From Marisa cornuarietis (Eukaryota > Mollusca > Gastropoda > Architaenioglossa > Ampullariidae): a stretch of DNA of 64,000 bases. The notes beneath the pieces are model-generated. The model ran no database searches. It was given only the letters and a program-made list of their open reading frames with translations, and was not told the DNA's origin. The stretch is taken from assembly GCA_004794655.1 (NCBI GenBank), contig SMMW01000147.1, positions 1,548,001-1,612,000 on the forward strand, in the 5' to 3' direction. This document shows positions 52,181 to 63,214 of this stretch, one piece after another. The translations under genes were made by a program, and so were the position numbers. Position 1 is the stretch's first letter, and each line of letters opens with the position of its first letter.

Positions 52181-54823
52181 TGAAGATTTGTATAGCGCAT
52201 ATTCACACTCATAGAGAGCATGCTCTTAGCGCTTAAAAACAAGGAAGAGACATGGATTAAATGAATAGAACACGAGGGGCGTAAGAATAAACGACAGTAC
52301 TGACGACAAACAGAAAACAAAGATGGAAAACACAAAAGACACCAAGTAACAGAACATAGAAAATATAGGGATTCTGCAGAGAAAGATGGTAGAAAATTAG
52401 CAAAAGCAGAAGGAGGGAGGGTAAAATGTTGCGTTGAAAACAAATCCCCCTACTATGCAGTAGGTTGTGTAAGAGCAAGGGGAGTGGAATTGGTACTCTA
52501 CACCGAGCCAGCAACCAAGACTAAATCAGTCAGATCTGTAAACAGGTGCAACATTCAGAGACAGAACAGGATGCCCGAGACGAGATCTGAACCCAGGCCA
52601 ACAGTTCTCTCTGTACTGACGAAAGGCGCTAGATTATGTAAGAGAAACTTTCAATTTGACAATCTTACTGTTTATGCTTGCACGGTTTTCCATTTGATAT
52701 ATTTCCTTATATATATATATAATATACAGTGGGGATTTACAATAAGGAATAAAGTGCATGTCAATTACTATTGAAATTATTGCCGAGCTCTAGCCAGCAT
52801 CACTGTTTAACCAACGTTAGTTAATTACAAGAATTCTTGAAAGCGCGTCTTGCAAGCAGCAGTCTCCATTACCTCCTCAATGTTGTGGACACTGAGGCTG
52901 ATGTAAATCATGCCCGACCAGCTGAAGACCACACCCACTGCCAGCACTAGATACGTCACCAGCAGGAACATCTTCTTTCTGAGAGAAGACAGCCGAGAGC
53001 CGGTTAACCATATCAGTAGCCTGTAGCTGACAGAAGACAGGTGTAGCAGACGAGAGGACGAGTGAGTTGTATCTGAACTTAGCTGAGGTAAAGATAAATC
53101 AGGGGCATAACTGCTTGAACACGCTGACAGCAACACCGTCACTGTTACAGTCGTCTGTATCGGTGTGCTTGATAATGAACGACAAAGGAAACATAAAAAC
53201 TCCGATATTCACACATTACTTAAAGAAAGAGAACTACAACCGAACTGCTAAAGGGAATATTGTAGTTACTTCCCTTAGATTATAACTAGCGTATTTACAC
53301 GTGACCGATTTCCCCATCTACCCGTGTTTTGTGATCAGGTAGCGACCTGAGTAAGTCTTTGAGCCCCTGGAGGAAGCTTTCTCGCTGGACACCGGCAGAC
53401 GCACAGGGGGGCGTGGGAGGCTTCGCTGGGAAGTAAATCAAGACTGTCAGTAACAGCACTGCGCACCATACGGCCTCTAGAGGAGGAACAAGAGAAGAAA
53501 TATAGTGATAAACAGTAAATACATGAGAATATACATATTTGCTAAATGAAACACACACATGCATAAACACACAGTTACAGACGCACGCACGCACGTACAG
53601 ACAACCACACACACTCACTCACTCAGTCGCATAAAAACCACGCGTTAAAAGCCTACAGATTAGAGGCACGCACCAATGATCATGTAATTTTGGATGCTGT
53701 TTTTCGTTTGGACAACTTTGGACTCGTCTGAAATAAAATAGACATATTCATAATTCTTTTTTCTGTCCGTCCCAGTCAGTTGTCCGATCAATCAAGGAAG
53801 TATCGATGTTTCATTGATACAAACCCATGTGTTAAAATAATTATGCCTTTGCGGTACTTTTCATTGGAGACTGGCAATTCTTGAAACCCCAGTGAAATGG
53901 AAATCTGATTAAAAGTAGCAGACGCTATATGTAAAAAGCTCAGGTCTTTTATTTTTAATCATTTCTACAGAAAAATCATAGATATCTTAGATTACTGTTC
54001 GTATCATTGCTGATATTTACTAAAGATTTCGAAAGAAGTTGTAGAAACTGCATACCTGATTCAATATCGTTGGCTGACATTTCAGTTGATGTTTGTAATC
54101 TTTCTTTTTCTGTGGTCAGCCACCCGGCACCTACAATATTTCTAACAGTGAAAATAATTATTGAAGTATACCGAGCCTGTTTTCACCTTGAGTCGTGTTT
54201 AATAATCATACGACTTCACACCACTTTCTACTTTTCACTTGTCTAACATCAGCTTTTTTGTTTCAAAGACCGAATATTTTTATTTATTGTTCAAAGAATC
54301 GTATTTACAAAAACATCAATGCCTGACATTCTCATAACAAACAATCAGACAAAACAGAAAACACAAAAGAAGTAATGTCTCTCTGTGGATATTTTTCACA
54401 ATTGGAAATTTCAAGTTTACTTTTTAACTCCCTAAACCACAAAATTCCACTGACCTCACAGAAGATGGGATCTGAGTTGTGTTGACCGGTAACTCCGGAC
54501 TTGTGAGTTGTGGCACCAAGTTGGGACCTGAATCACAATCACAATCGTAATTATCATTCAACATTTGTGCTGAAAAAAGGTGTGATGAAGAGCTGTGATT
54601 TTGAAGTAAAAGTGGTACACACCAAGAACGAAGGCCATGGCGACTCCCACAAAGTTGGAAGAGGTGCTCACAGCTGTTGCGGTGGCGCGTTGATGGAGGG
54701 GGAACCACACGGCGGACAGAAAAGCGGGAGCACCCATGGCCACTGGTCCAGCCAAACCGTTCAGCAGATGGCCGACATTGACCAGCCTGTCAAAGGATTT
54801 AACGATGGCTTAGTCACTTACTT

Positions 54824-54877
<54 letters not shown>

Positions 54878-55379
54878 GATAACTGATGACGAACGTAAAC
54901 AACAAACTGTGTTAAAATGCATGAATAATAGAAGAATCAATGTTATCTGAGATTTTTAATTGATCTTCCCCAAGAAAATATTATAAACACATAAACTGTA
55001 TTTCTTTTACTGTAGTTAGTGATTTTACTGGCTCGAACTTATCTATCTTTGCTTCACTTAGATATTTTGTGAAAAAAAAGAGTATTGCTTGTTTAGGATT
55101 TTTTGTACTTTGTTTTTTTAAAGTATTTGGTAGTCGATGGAAAAAGAGGGCTATTTCGTCATTCTACAAATTGTTAAGGCGCTAAACAAATGTTCTATTT
55201 ATTATTATTATTATTATTTTTTTTTTTACAGACTGACCATGTTATGGCAGGAGCTTCCATGCTGAAACATCGTAGAGTGGAACCACCAGCCATGAGAAAG
55301 GCGCTTGTAACACATGCCCATCGCAATCCTATAGCACGAAGAAACACCATTCACAAAATTTTAAGAAAACGTAGCACAA

Positions 55380-55477
<98 letters not shown>

Positions 55478-56484
55478 ACACACAGAGTGAGACAGACAGA
55501 CAGGATAAAATTGTTTGTACGGATACCTGCGGCGGGGTCAGTTGCACATCATAATGCTAGACACATTTTATGAACATTTTTATGTAACTGCTACCCCATA
55601 GCCATCCAGCCTGTTGTTGGCAATGTATGGTGCCGTTGGTCCCTGAACTACACACCACTCTTAGTAAAGCTTATGGTCGGTCGGTCGGTCGGTCGGTCGG
55701 TTGGTTGGTTCGAAATAGACTACGTTGCAGATCTTGTGACTTGTTCATACTTTTACCCATTTCTACATTTCCTGAGTCTTTAAAAAAATACACTTGCGCG
55801 GCAAATAAGTAAGTAAATAAATAAAAACGTTAGCGCTATTTTCGTACCTTTAACATCAAGCATCCAAGAGAAGAAAACACCACCGATGATGTATGAGATG
55901 AAGACCCAGTTGTTGATAAGTGCTATGTCCGCATTTGACCACTTGAACACGTATTGGCTGGTGGACGAAATTGGACCAAAGGCATTCCATACACAGCCCT
56001 GAGTGAAGGCAATAAGCGAAAACACCGTTAGAATGTACCACCTGCGCTTGTAAACGGGTGCACTCTGTCTGCCGCTCTCTGTGACTGGCTTGTCGGACAC
56101 CTCACCATAGTTTGGCTTCACATTGTTTCCAGCAGCATATCCTTCATTTGTAGGTTCATACAGGTCGTCTGTCCCAAATCTCTCATCCGTTTTTGTCTTG
56201 TTATTTGAAGCTATTACAGGTGAAACGCCCGTCGTTGTCCTTTCTCTTTGTCCATCGCTATCTGACATCTTCCTCTTGTATGCAGGGGATCCATCTATAG
56301 GTTCAAATCCCTTATTATCCATCCTATCGTACAGAGTAGGTTCATCTTCAAAATGGAGTTGTGAACTGACCTGTCTTCTGCTCGGTGGCCTTTTCTCGAC
56401 CTGTAACTCTAGATCATCATTCTTTCTGCGCTGGTACGGCTCCTCCTCAAGCTGAAACACCCTGTTGTGGAAGCCTGACGCCAT
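49727..56484 (-). CDS. SLC49A4-like MFS transporter, copy C, 12 exons
   Basis: The most divergent of the three paralogues. Exons (5' to 3'): 55848-56484, 55238-55328, 54623-54786, 54455-54527, 54056-54141, 53674-53727, 53347-53476, 52873-52978, 51883-51950, 51494-51612, 50334-50516, 49727-49896; 1881 nt, 626 aa, all in frame. RRW falls at 147, then QGCVWNAFGPISSTSQYV, LLNGLAGPVAMGAPAFLS, YFPAKPPTPP, AGWIGFYGII and YPIGEGTTT. The ERATATA motif of A and B is QRATATA here. The exon 4-5 loop holds one sequon (NTT). Exon 5 needs the acceptor at 54142-54143 (GTTAG) to keep frame, a weaker inference than the other junctions. The ATG at 56484 has good context (aagaaATGg). Exon 8 is one codon shorter than in A and B. 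Confidence 0.9.
50714..51125 (+). mobile_element. Poly(A) retrocopy with 15-bp target duplication, copy C intron 10
   Basis: The sequence AGACTGTAGACACGT occurs at 50699-50713 and again at 51126-51140. The 412 bp between them end in AATAAAGAAATTG followed by a short A run, that is, a polyadenylation signal and poly(A) tail in plus orientation. This is the hallmark of LINE-mediated retroposition of an mRNA. The insert looks like UTR sequence: I see no recognisable coding part, so it is probably a 5'-truncated copy. It lies antisense to the host gene. Confidence 0.85.
52140..52640 (-). mobile_element. SINE with LINE-derived 3' tail, copy C intron 8
   Basis: On the minus strand the head has a B-box-like GGGTTCAGATCTCG, then a CTGTTTACAG core and GTTGCTGGCTCGGTGTA. 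The last 300 bp or so match the 3' UTR of the LINE at 22440-22945 and end in (ATT)n. A tRNA-like head with a LINE-like tail is the usual plan of SINEs that borrow a partner LINE's 3' end. The start of the head is approximate. Confidence 0.8.
54825..54875. repeat. (GT)n microsatellite, copy C intron 2
   Basis: About 25 GT units, close to the exon 3 acceptor. Confidence 0.95.
55385..55475. repeat. (CA)n microsatellite, copy C intron 1
   Basis: About 45 CA units. A short (GGTC)n run lies nearby at about 55676-55700. Confidence 0.95.
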
Positions 56485-56737
56485 TTCTTGACAACTGTTG
56501 CTAGCCTGTGACTATTCTACGACTTTCCAGTGTCGGAGACAATACGTCTATACGCAGAACTTAACTGTTGTTGTTGCTTCTGCTGCTGATGATGATGGGG
56601 TTGTTGATGCTTCTTGATTCATTTCTGTTCAGAACAGAAGAAACAGAAAAACTAAGCTGCAGTCTTGTGAAATAGTTTACTTCAAGGTTGGGACAAGAAG
56701 TATATAACAGTAATGAACAGGGACTACAGCTGGGTTG

Positions 56738-56945
56738 TGACCCAAATGTAGACAGACAAAAGCTGTAATTGTGTTCTCAATATTGATTTTTGACCCACAT
56801 GTAGACAGATCAAAGCTGTAATTGTCTTTTCGATATCATATTTTGACTCACTTGTAGACAGATCAAAGCTGTGTGTTATTTTTTTCATCATATTTGAACC
56901 AAAGTGTGCACATACCAAAGCTGTAAGTGTATTTTGATATAAAAG
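56738..56945. repeat. Minisatellite, about 53-bp unit, four copies
   Basis: Units start at about 56738, 56791, 56844 and 56895, each beginning TGACCCA-like and containing GTAGACAGATCAAAGCTGTA or a variant. The last unit is the most diverged. It lies about 250 bp upstream of the copy C start codon. Confidence 0.85.
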
Positions 56946-57109
56946 ATAGTTTCTTATCTTAATTCTACAAGAAACGACGGATCAAAAGTTGACAAAAGTG
57001 ATGGGATACTTATAACGATACTTATAAAACATGAAAACCTATAATAATAACCGTACCCGTGTCACGGCGTTAAAAACGTACAATAAAAATTCTATTTAAT
57101 AATAAAGTG

Positions 57110-58370
57110 CTATATTGCATTGTATAGTATCAGAAAAATTGTCTAGGGATTTGTACAGATCATTAGATGTAATGAAGATTTGGAAAAAAAAGTAATCAGC
57201 GAAAGGAGATCTAGAAAAACTTAAGAAATTATAAAACAGAGAAAGAAAGAAAATCAGTCATTAGAAGGAAGTGGATTATGTTTAGGAGAAGTACTCTTAA
57301 TGCCCGTTTTAAAGACTCAATGGTGGGTAAATGGTGGATAAAGAAAGGAAGATATTTCCACTGCTTTCTTGCCCCATAGTTTAACAGTCGCGGACTTACC
57401 TGTTTGTTTAAGTGACAAGAGTAGACAGAGCACGCTGGTCAAGGAAGTTTTCTGACTAGCATATAAGCATTACTCCTAACACAGTCCACACAATGCTCGT
57501 CCTTCTTACCCTCCCCCTTCTGCTCTTGCTACTTGTCTACCCATCTTTCTCTGCAGAATCCCTATATTTTCTATGTTTCTGTTACTTGGTGTCTTTTTGT
57601 GTTTTCCATCTTTGTTGTATGTTTGTCGTCAGTACTGTCGTTTATTCTTCCGCCCCTCGTGTTCTATCCATTTAGTCCATGTCTCTTCCTTGTTTTAAGC
57701 GCTGAGAGCATGCTCTCTATGAGTGTGAATATGCGCTATACAAATCTTCATTTATTATTATTTATTATTATTAAGTAGGGAAAATTTCGGAGAAATAGGT
57801 AGAATACGTGCAAAAGCTTCAAAGAAATGAAAGAAGAGAACAGAAGACTTGTTTTGAATGCGAGAACGAAAAGGTAACCTGTGCACAGAACAAAGGAGAA
57901 GGGTGACATGGTCCCGTTTTTTTGCTTGGAGCACCAGATGTGCAGGAGAGTTACTGTCTAAAGTTTGTGAATGAGGTATGCAGGGCAGCCCGAAGGCAAT
58001 GAATTACAGTAATCAAGCCTGGATAAAACAAACGTGTAGACAGGAGCGTTAGAAGTTTATCGATAGAGAAGGTGGTAGATGGCACTAATCTTACAGATAA
58101 TAAGCAGATTGAGAAACAGCTGCAATGTGTTTGTCAAAGGTCATGTCAGCAGCGACGATGAAGCCAACATTCCTGATAGACGACCCGAAAGCAAACGCTG
58201 GCCTCATCAACATTGAAGGTTTCGGTTTTAGGTAGTTGGAAAGTCGTGGGTGGATATTTTAAACTGGTTTTTTTTTCATGCAGAAGATAGCTTCTGTCTT
58301 TTCGTTTAGCTTCAATTTTGTTTTGTAATAACCGATTTTTCCATGACGTATACCATCCCTTATACTGCTG
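57110..58370 (-). mobile_element. Decayed CR1/L2-like LINE, split by an insertion
   Basis: Minus-strand fragments in order: NKLKLNEKTEAIFC and VGFIVAADMTFDKHIAAV (about 58330-58100), VLSRLDYCNSLPSGCPAYL (about 58030-57970), then, after the insertion at 57462-57776, YGARKQWKYLPFFIHHLP and ESLKRALRVLLL (about 57385-57290). SRLDYCNSLL-type and LWNSLP-type motifs are typical of the reverse-transcriptase C-terminal region of this group. Frameshifts and stops make it non-functional. Confidence 0.85.
57462..57776 (+). mobile_element. LINE 3' UTR fragment with ATT tail, nested
   Basis: In plus orientation this matches the 3' UTR of the LINE at 22440-22945 almost throughout: CTCCTAACACAGTCC at the start, TTTAAGCGCTGAGAGCATG near the end, then CTTCA and ATT repeats. 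It sits between two parts of an older LINE in the opposite orientation. Confidence 0.85.
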
Positions 58371-59364
58371 GCGGCAGAGGGAGGTGCAGTCGGTGATGTG
58401 GGAGAGTACAAATACGTTTAGTTGACAGAATAACTCTCATGAGAAGCACAGTGATGCTGAACGTAGGACTACAGTGGTTTATTCTATAGCTTTAGCTTAA
58501 TAATTTAGGGTTGAGAATGACAATGAAAGAATGTACTTACCAAATCATCTGCCTTAGACTACGCTTAATGTCCTTATAATTTGTCATTAACCAACCTAAT
58601 TGTCGCACTAGCATAACAATGTTTGTTAATAAACAACATTCTGCCTTGTGCTACTTGCTTGTACATCAAGATGCGTGTCTCATAATCTGTCACCAGAGGC
58701 ATTTATCTGACGTTGCTCCCTGACATAATCTGTAATGACTATCGCTCTATCACAAACTGTAGTAACTCGACCTTTCTACTTCTTGCCTGCGTCTCACCAC
58801 ACACCACAACACTGACATGTGCACGACAGGCCCTGTATATAGCTTTCCACCACAGTAAACAAATATGTGTAGTAAATAAAATAGTCTTTACACACTATTC
58901 TTATACCCTGATTAGAGAAATTTACCACACCTTGTCTTGAAAACATACACTGTGAATACACAATAAAAACATACCGTTAAATGAAGTGGTGAGTGCAGCA
59001 TGCTTTGTGAGGGAATCACTTCAGGTGAAGGGAGAGCGACAGGTAGCACGGCGTTACACATGACGATGACCCGCTTTACGCAAGTCGGTGCAACTGTGTG
59101 TCCCCCGTGTGTGTGTGTGTACAGAGAAGCCCCTGTGACAAAGCCGATTTTTTTTTTCAGTCCACGCGCCTTCACCTTTCACCAGTTGAACCCACTGAGT
59201 TGAATAAATATGTCACCCGACAGCCAGCCTACATTTTTGTGTATCCGGCACATGTTTACGTAGCACGGTGGTGCAGTTTTTTGGAACAGAGCAGTGAGCA
59301 TGAAGACTGTGTGTGTGTGTGTGTGTCTTTGTACTTGTGTGTGTGTGTGTGTGTGTGTCTTTGT

Positions 59365-59396
<32 letters not shown>

Positions 59397-59676
59397 ATGC
59401 ACGTGCGTGCGTACCTGTGTTCGCGTTCTTGTGCGTGAGAGCATAAAGTGCGTATGTTTTTCACACGATTGGTGCATATTAATATGTTTTCGTGAGTGAA
59501 TTTGCATCTCCTTAACACGCACAACAATGTTGACTTTCTTATATTAGAGTATGACGAATTCTTCTTGTTAAAACATGACAAAAAGGGGTGAATCACTGAA
59601 TCTATACAGGTTTCAACCAGAAGAGCGCGCGGGCGCGCAAACACACACATCATCTTGAACTGCTTTATTTATATCT

Positions 59677-59708
<32 letters not shown>

Positions 59709-59884
59709 AACACAGGATCTTTTTTTATAAATGTAACAAACTAGGAAATCTACAAAGAACTGGAAATTGAGTAGTACTGATGTAGCACTGATATGTAGCA
59801 CTGTGGTACTCAAAATGTGCTGTAGAAGTCAGTGAATTGTAAGCAGTGGGGAGGTTTGCAGTGTGTATATACAAAGCAGTTTGC
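58371..59884. other. Intergenic, nothing recognised but microsatellites
   Basis: Contains interrupted (GT)n tracts at about 59308-59396 and about 59676-59700. No credible gene; longer ORFs here arise from CA/GT repeats. Confidence 0.45.
59308..59396. repeat. Interrupted (GT)n microsatellite
   Basis: Three GT blocks separated by CTTTGTAC-like spacers, twice repeated. Confidence 0.9.
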
Positions 59885-59887
59885 TAA

Positions 59888-60652
59888 AGGCCTATTCTCA
59901 CGCTGCAATTTACCGCACCTTGCAGGGTTTGTAGGCCCTGCTAGGACCTTTCCGAGTTTTGCACACGGCTGGGTGGGGGCTTTGCATCGAGGTTTTCACG
60001 GATAGGACGCGATTCTTTTTTTTTTTTTGCAGAGCCTGACCTACATTACAGGGCTGTAGCCAATCGGAATACTTGAACACAGTTGCCTCCCTTTTACCTC
60101 CAAATTATAAAATGGCGATGTAGTCAGAGGAAAGGTGTACGAGTATGATTTGTATGTGGGAAAACTACCTGTGTCTGTTCGACACTGCCAATCCAGAGTA
60201 TCTCAACCGAGATAAGGCCAAGAATGCCTGAATTGAAATTGCTCGTGCTCTGGGCAGCCTCGATCACATATAAAAGTTCTTCAAACGTTGAAGGCGACAT
60301 TCGCAAAAAGCGTCTGCATTCTCTCGAGTCTTCCGAAGATATTTCTTTTAGAGGAAATGAAAATAAGGCACCTAAGCGACTCCTTCGCGCTACCCACCCC
60401 TCACCCACATCTTTTTTTTCTTCTTTTCTCTCTCCCTACTTCATCAGACAATGTAATTAACGTGGCAGCAGTAGATTCCGAAAGTATCTGATCGTCTGCC
60501 ATTTTGTCGACTACCCACAATGCGCTGCGCGGATGACGTCACCTCGCAGGACACTAGGGAGTGGACTTGCTACGTGAGAGTAGAACGGTGCCTAGCAGGC
60601 AAAATCTTGCACGCGCAAACCCTGAAAACATTGCAGCGTGAGAATATAGGAC
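59888..60652 (-). mobile_element. PIF/Harbinger element, internally deleted, 765 bp
   Basis: The ends share the inverted repeat TATTCTCACGCTGCAAT (about 59894-59911 and the complement near 60630-60647), with further inverted similarity inside (CAGGGTTTG, CCTGCTAGG). The element is flanked by TAA (59885-59887 and 60653-60655), the 3-bp duplication typical of PIF/Harbinger. The interior encodes the start of a Harbinger transposase on the minus strand. Confidence 0.85.
60180..60502 (-). pseudogene. Harbinger transposase N-terminal fragment
   Basis: Translation begins at ATG 60502 (MADDQILSES), runs to a basic KRRKK stretch, then shifts frame at a run of eight A (60412-60419) and continues with GALFSFPLKEISSED and RRFLRMSPSTFEELL. 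The last segment is the conserved N-terminal pattern of HARBI1-type transposases. The DDE catalytic region is absent, so it is a deleted, non-functional copy. The frameshift lies in a homopolymer and could also be a sequencing error. Confidence 0.8.
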
Positions 60653-61121
60653 TAAAGAGCTTTGACCTGCTGTCAGAGGGCTGGTGACGAACTGTGGCCG
60701 CACACATTCAGAGGCCGAAAAAGGGTCGAAGTCACGTGTGACACATTATTTGTCTATGCAGCGGGAAGCACAGACGAGACAAATGTAAAATCTTTCAGTG
60801 CTGTTCATCACCGTCAGGGCAAAGCTAGCAACTCTTGCATGGTTACCCTTTGCTTCAGATCGCCAGATTGCTTTCGGGCTAGATTATCACTGTACCGGAC
60901 TGCTATATAGAGCCTAGGACTGCTAAATATTTTATATGTTCTGATATTGCAGTGATATGTTATTTTACTTCTCATTTTTTATTTTGGCGTTACTCTTTGT
61001 AGCCCTTTTCTCCGTGCTATATCCGGACTGATCCGTTTTACCTGGTTGAGTAAATACTGTCACCATTATTTGTATATTGTGTCCAGGCGGTGTAACGTCA
61101 AACACAATTGAAATGTTGATA

Positions 61122-61222
61122 ATGTACAGCCACCCACTGTTAACATTCAAGTACCATACAGTATGTGATGTTGTTATGGACCATAGGGCATCCCGAAAAC
61201 TGAATAAAATCATTATTATTAC
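61122..61222 (+). repeat. Retroposon 3' end, copy 1
   Basis: Starts ATGTACAGCCACCCA and ends CGAAAACTGAATAAAATC followed by a short ATT run. It is about 65-70% similar by eye to 61408-61534. Confidence 0.7.
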
Positions 61223-61407
61223 ACATGTGTAAGAACCTTAAGAGTAGTATAGTCATTAAAGTTGTACTATAATCAAAACATTGTTTGAAAAGGAGATCTC
61301 CATGACCATGTGCACCGCATGAGGTTACGCAGTGAAGAATGTCAGAATCTTGTCTGATTTTTATTTGATTACATGCTGTAGACTCTAAATATAAAAAAGC
61401 TATGCGT

Positions 61408-61534
61408 ATGTACAGCCACCCAATGATATTATTATGTAACCAGCAGTACTTGATGTTGATCTGGGCCAGACGGCCTTCCAAAAACTGAATAATGAAATTA
61501 TTATTATTATTATATTATTATTATTATTATTATT
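61408..61534 (+). repeat. Retroposon 3' end, copy 2
   Basis: Starts ATGTACAGCCACCCA and ends CAAAAACTGAATAATGAA followed by a longer (ATT)n. Same orientation as the copy 286 bp upstream. The parent element is not identified. Confidence 0.7.
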
Positions 61535-62289
61535 ACACACATACACACAGAAGCATAGGCTAAAACCAACAATCCCTGTAAATCAAGATAAATCACGTAG
61601 GCAATCTGCTGGTTGCACGGTAAAGCTCTTGTCGTCAAGACAGCAAGAATCGTGAGCGGTGGGTTCGGATCTCACACATTATGTTCACTTCTTTAACAGG
61701 TTGAAATGACTGATGTTGATAAAGCCTTATCTAATGAATCGGTGCAAAATCAACAGTCAGCCAACAACTGCATTTACGCTGAAAATATTTTTCTCAATAA
61801 GCACTAGACGCGGTGGTGTAAAAATGCCAAGTAGTAGTATTCTCTCATTATGTATGGGTCATATTCGAGGTACCAAATAAGCTATTTTCCCTTTAAAGGA
61901 CAAAGCGAGCGCAACATTATTTCTTTATGATCGGGTTAAGTTCGTTTTAAACTAATGATCCCCAAAATATGAGTACATAATTATGCTTACTTTTAAAGAT
62001 ATAAGCCTTCAAACATCGGCATTCTCACCTGCGACTAGGATGCTGTTACTCGCACCTGTTCCCGTTTAATTAAGCTCCTTATAATATGTTTATCAGCCTC
62101 AATTCTTTTTTTTTGTTTTTAGCTGTTTTGATCACGCACATCAATGGTGTTCTCACACTGTCAGTAGTTTTGAGCATTCTGCTAGATAAAGATACGACTG
62201 ATGATGATGTGTTTGTGACTGTCACACGATGTTATTTGTAGACCAGACGGTGTATAAACTGTTGATGTTGCCTATCTGGTGCTTGATCT

Positions 62290-62643
62290 ACCGGTAAGCA
62301 GTCATAGCTGGTTTTAACATCTCATGCTTTTGTATAGTAAACACTGTTGTAGGAATAAAATTTCTTCGTTTTACTGAAAGTCCAAGACTTACTTTACTGT
62401 ATAAGTGACTGGATAACAATCGATTTTGAAATGTTTTGAGCAAATTCTTGAGTATAGTGTTGGGACTAAGCTCGCACGGCCCTGTATCTACACATCTCTG
62501 AACAAAGTGAATCCACTGGCGTTTGTTCCCATTATCTTTAGGATTTCCTTCATGAGTACAAACTAACTCTCTCTGTGTCGAAGAGAACATTCAGGAACAG
62601 CACATTGTGTCCTGGCCAGCTTTTCTTTTACCGAGGATTGCAT
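62290..62643 (-). pseudogene. Broken THAP zinc-finger domain
   Basis: On the minus strand ATG 62643 opens a reading containing QCAVPECSLRHRES and a stop (62563-62565). In another frame follows PKDNGNKRQWIHFVQR, and in a further frame RICSKHFKIDCYPVTYTVK (CSKHF at 62428-62442), then RRNFIPTTVFTI. Together these give the C-x4-C, the Trp and the C-x2-H of a THAP C2CH finger, in the right order and spacing. Two frame breaks make it non-functional as read. THAP domains occur in P-element-like transposases and in host DNA-binding proteins; which one this was is unknown. Confidence 0.78.
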
Positions 62644-63214
62644 CTTTTCTCTTCGACTTCAGCTAGTGCAGACGACGCTACTTTTAGAAATACTTCCGTT
62701 TCGTCACTTCCTGTTTTCTCGACAAATCCAGGTGTACTTAGGAGAAAAATATTAATATAAAATCTTTCATGCCGTTTTGTCATAAAATACCACTGGAATA
62801 TATTTTTGTGATACTTTGTGCTCTGTTTCCAGCGATTTTTCTCAGCAATCGGGTTAAGTTTTAAGTTTTTATCCTGTTGGTAATAAAAATGTATGTGTAA
62901 ATACTTTTCTGAATACCAAGAAAATTATTTCTATTTTGAAACTGTTGTCTTAGTAGAGAAAGCACGTCTGGTTACTTCGTCTAAAAACAGTGTATAAAGA
63001 TCAAGGCCCTTAATATTTGTAATATAGATACTTATGCTCTGTATTATTCACAAAATACCGTTATTGAAATATCATGCAACAATACATAATTTACTTAAAG
63101 AAAGACAATGTTTATGTTATGACATTGCCAGCCTAGTCGACGAAAGCTCGTCTAGTTATCGGGGGCATTGGAGGCAGAATACCTAGAGATATATTACGAT
63201 GGAACATGGAGGAA

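Noticed and set aside
23871..56484. FLVCR-type (SLC49A1/A2) identity for the three transporters
   Set aside because: QGCVWNTFGPIS, ERATATAIG and the glycosylated mid loop match the SLC49A4 pattern better than the FLVCR pattern.
61600..61680. tRNA-like segment with GGGTTCGGATCTC
   Set aside because: Only a B-box-like stretch is convincing; no tail, duplication or second copy was found, so it is not listed as a SINE.
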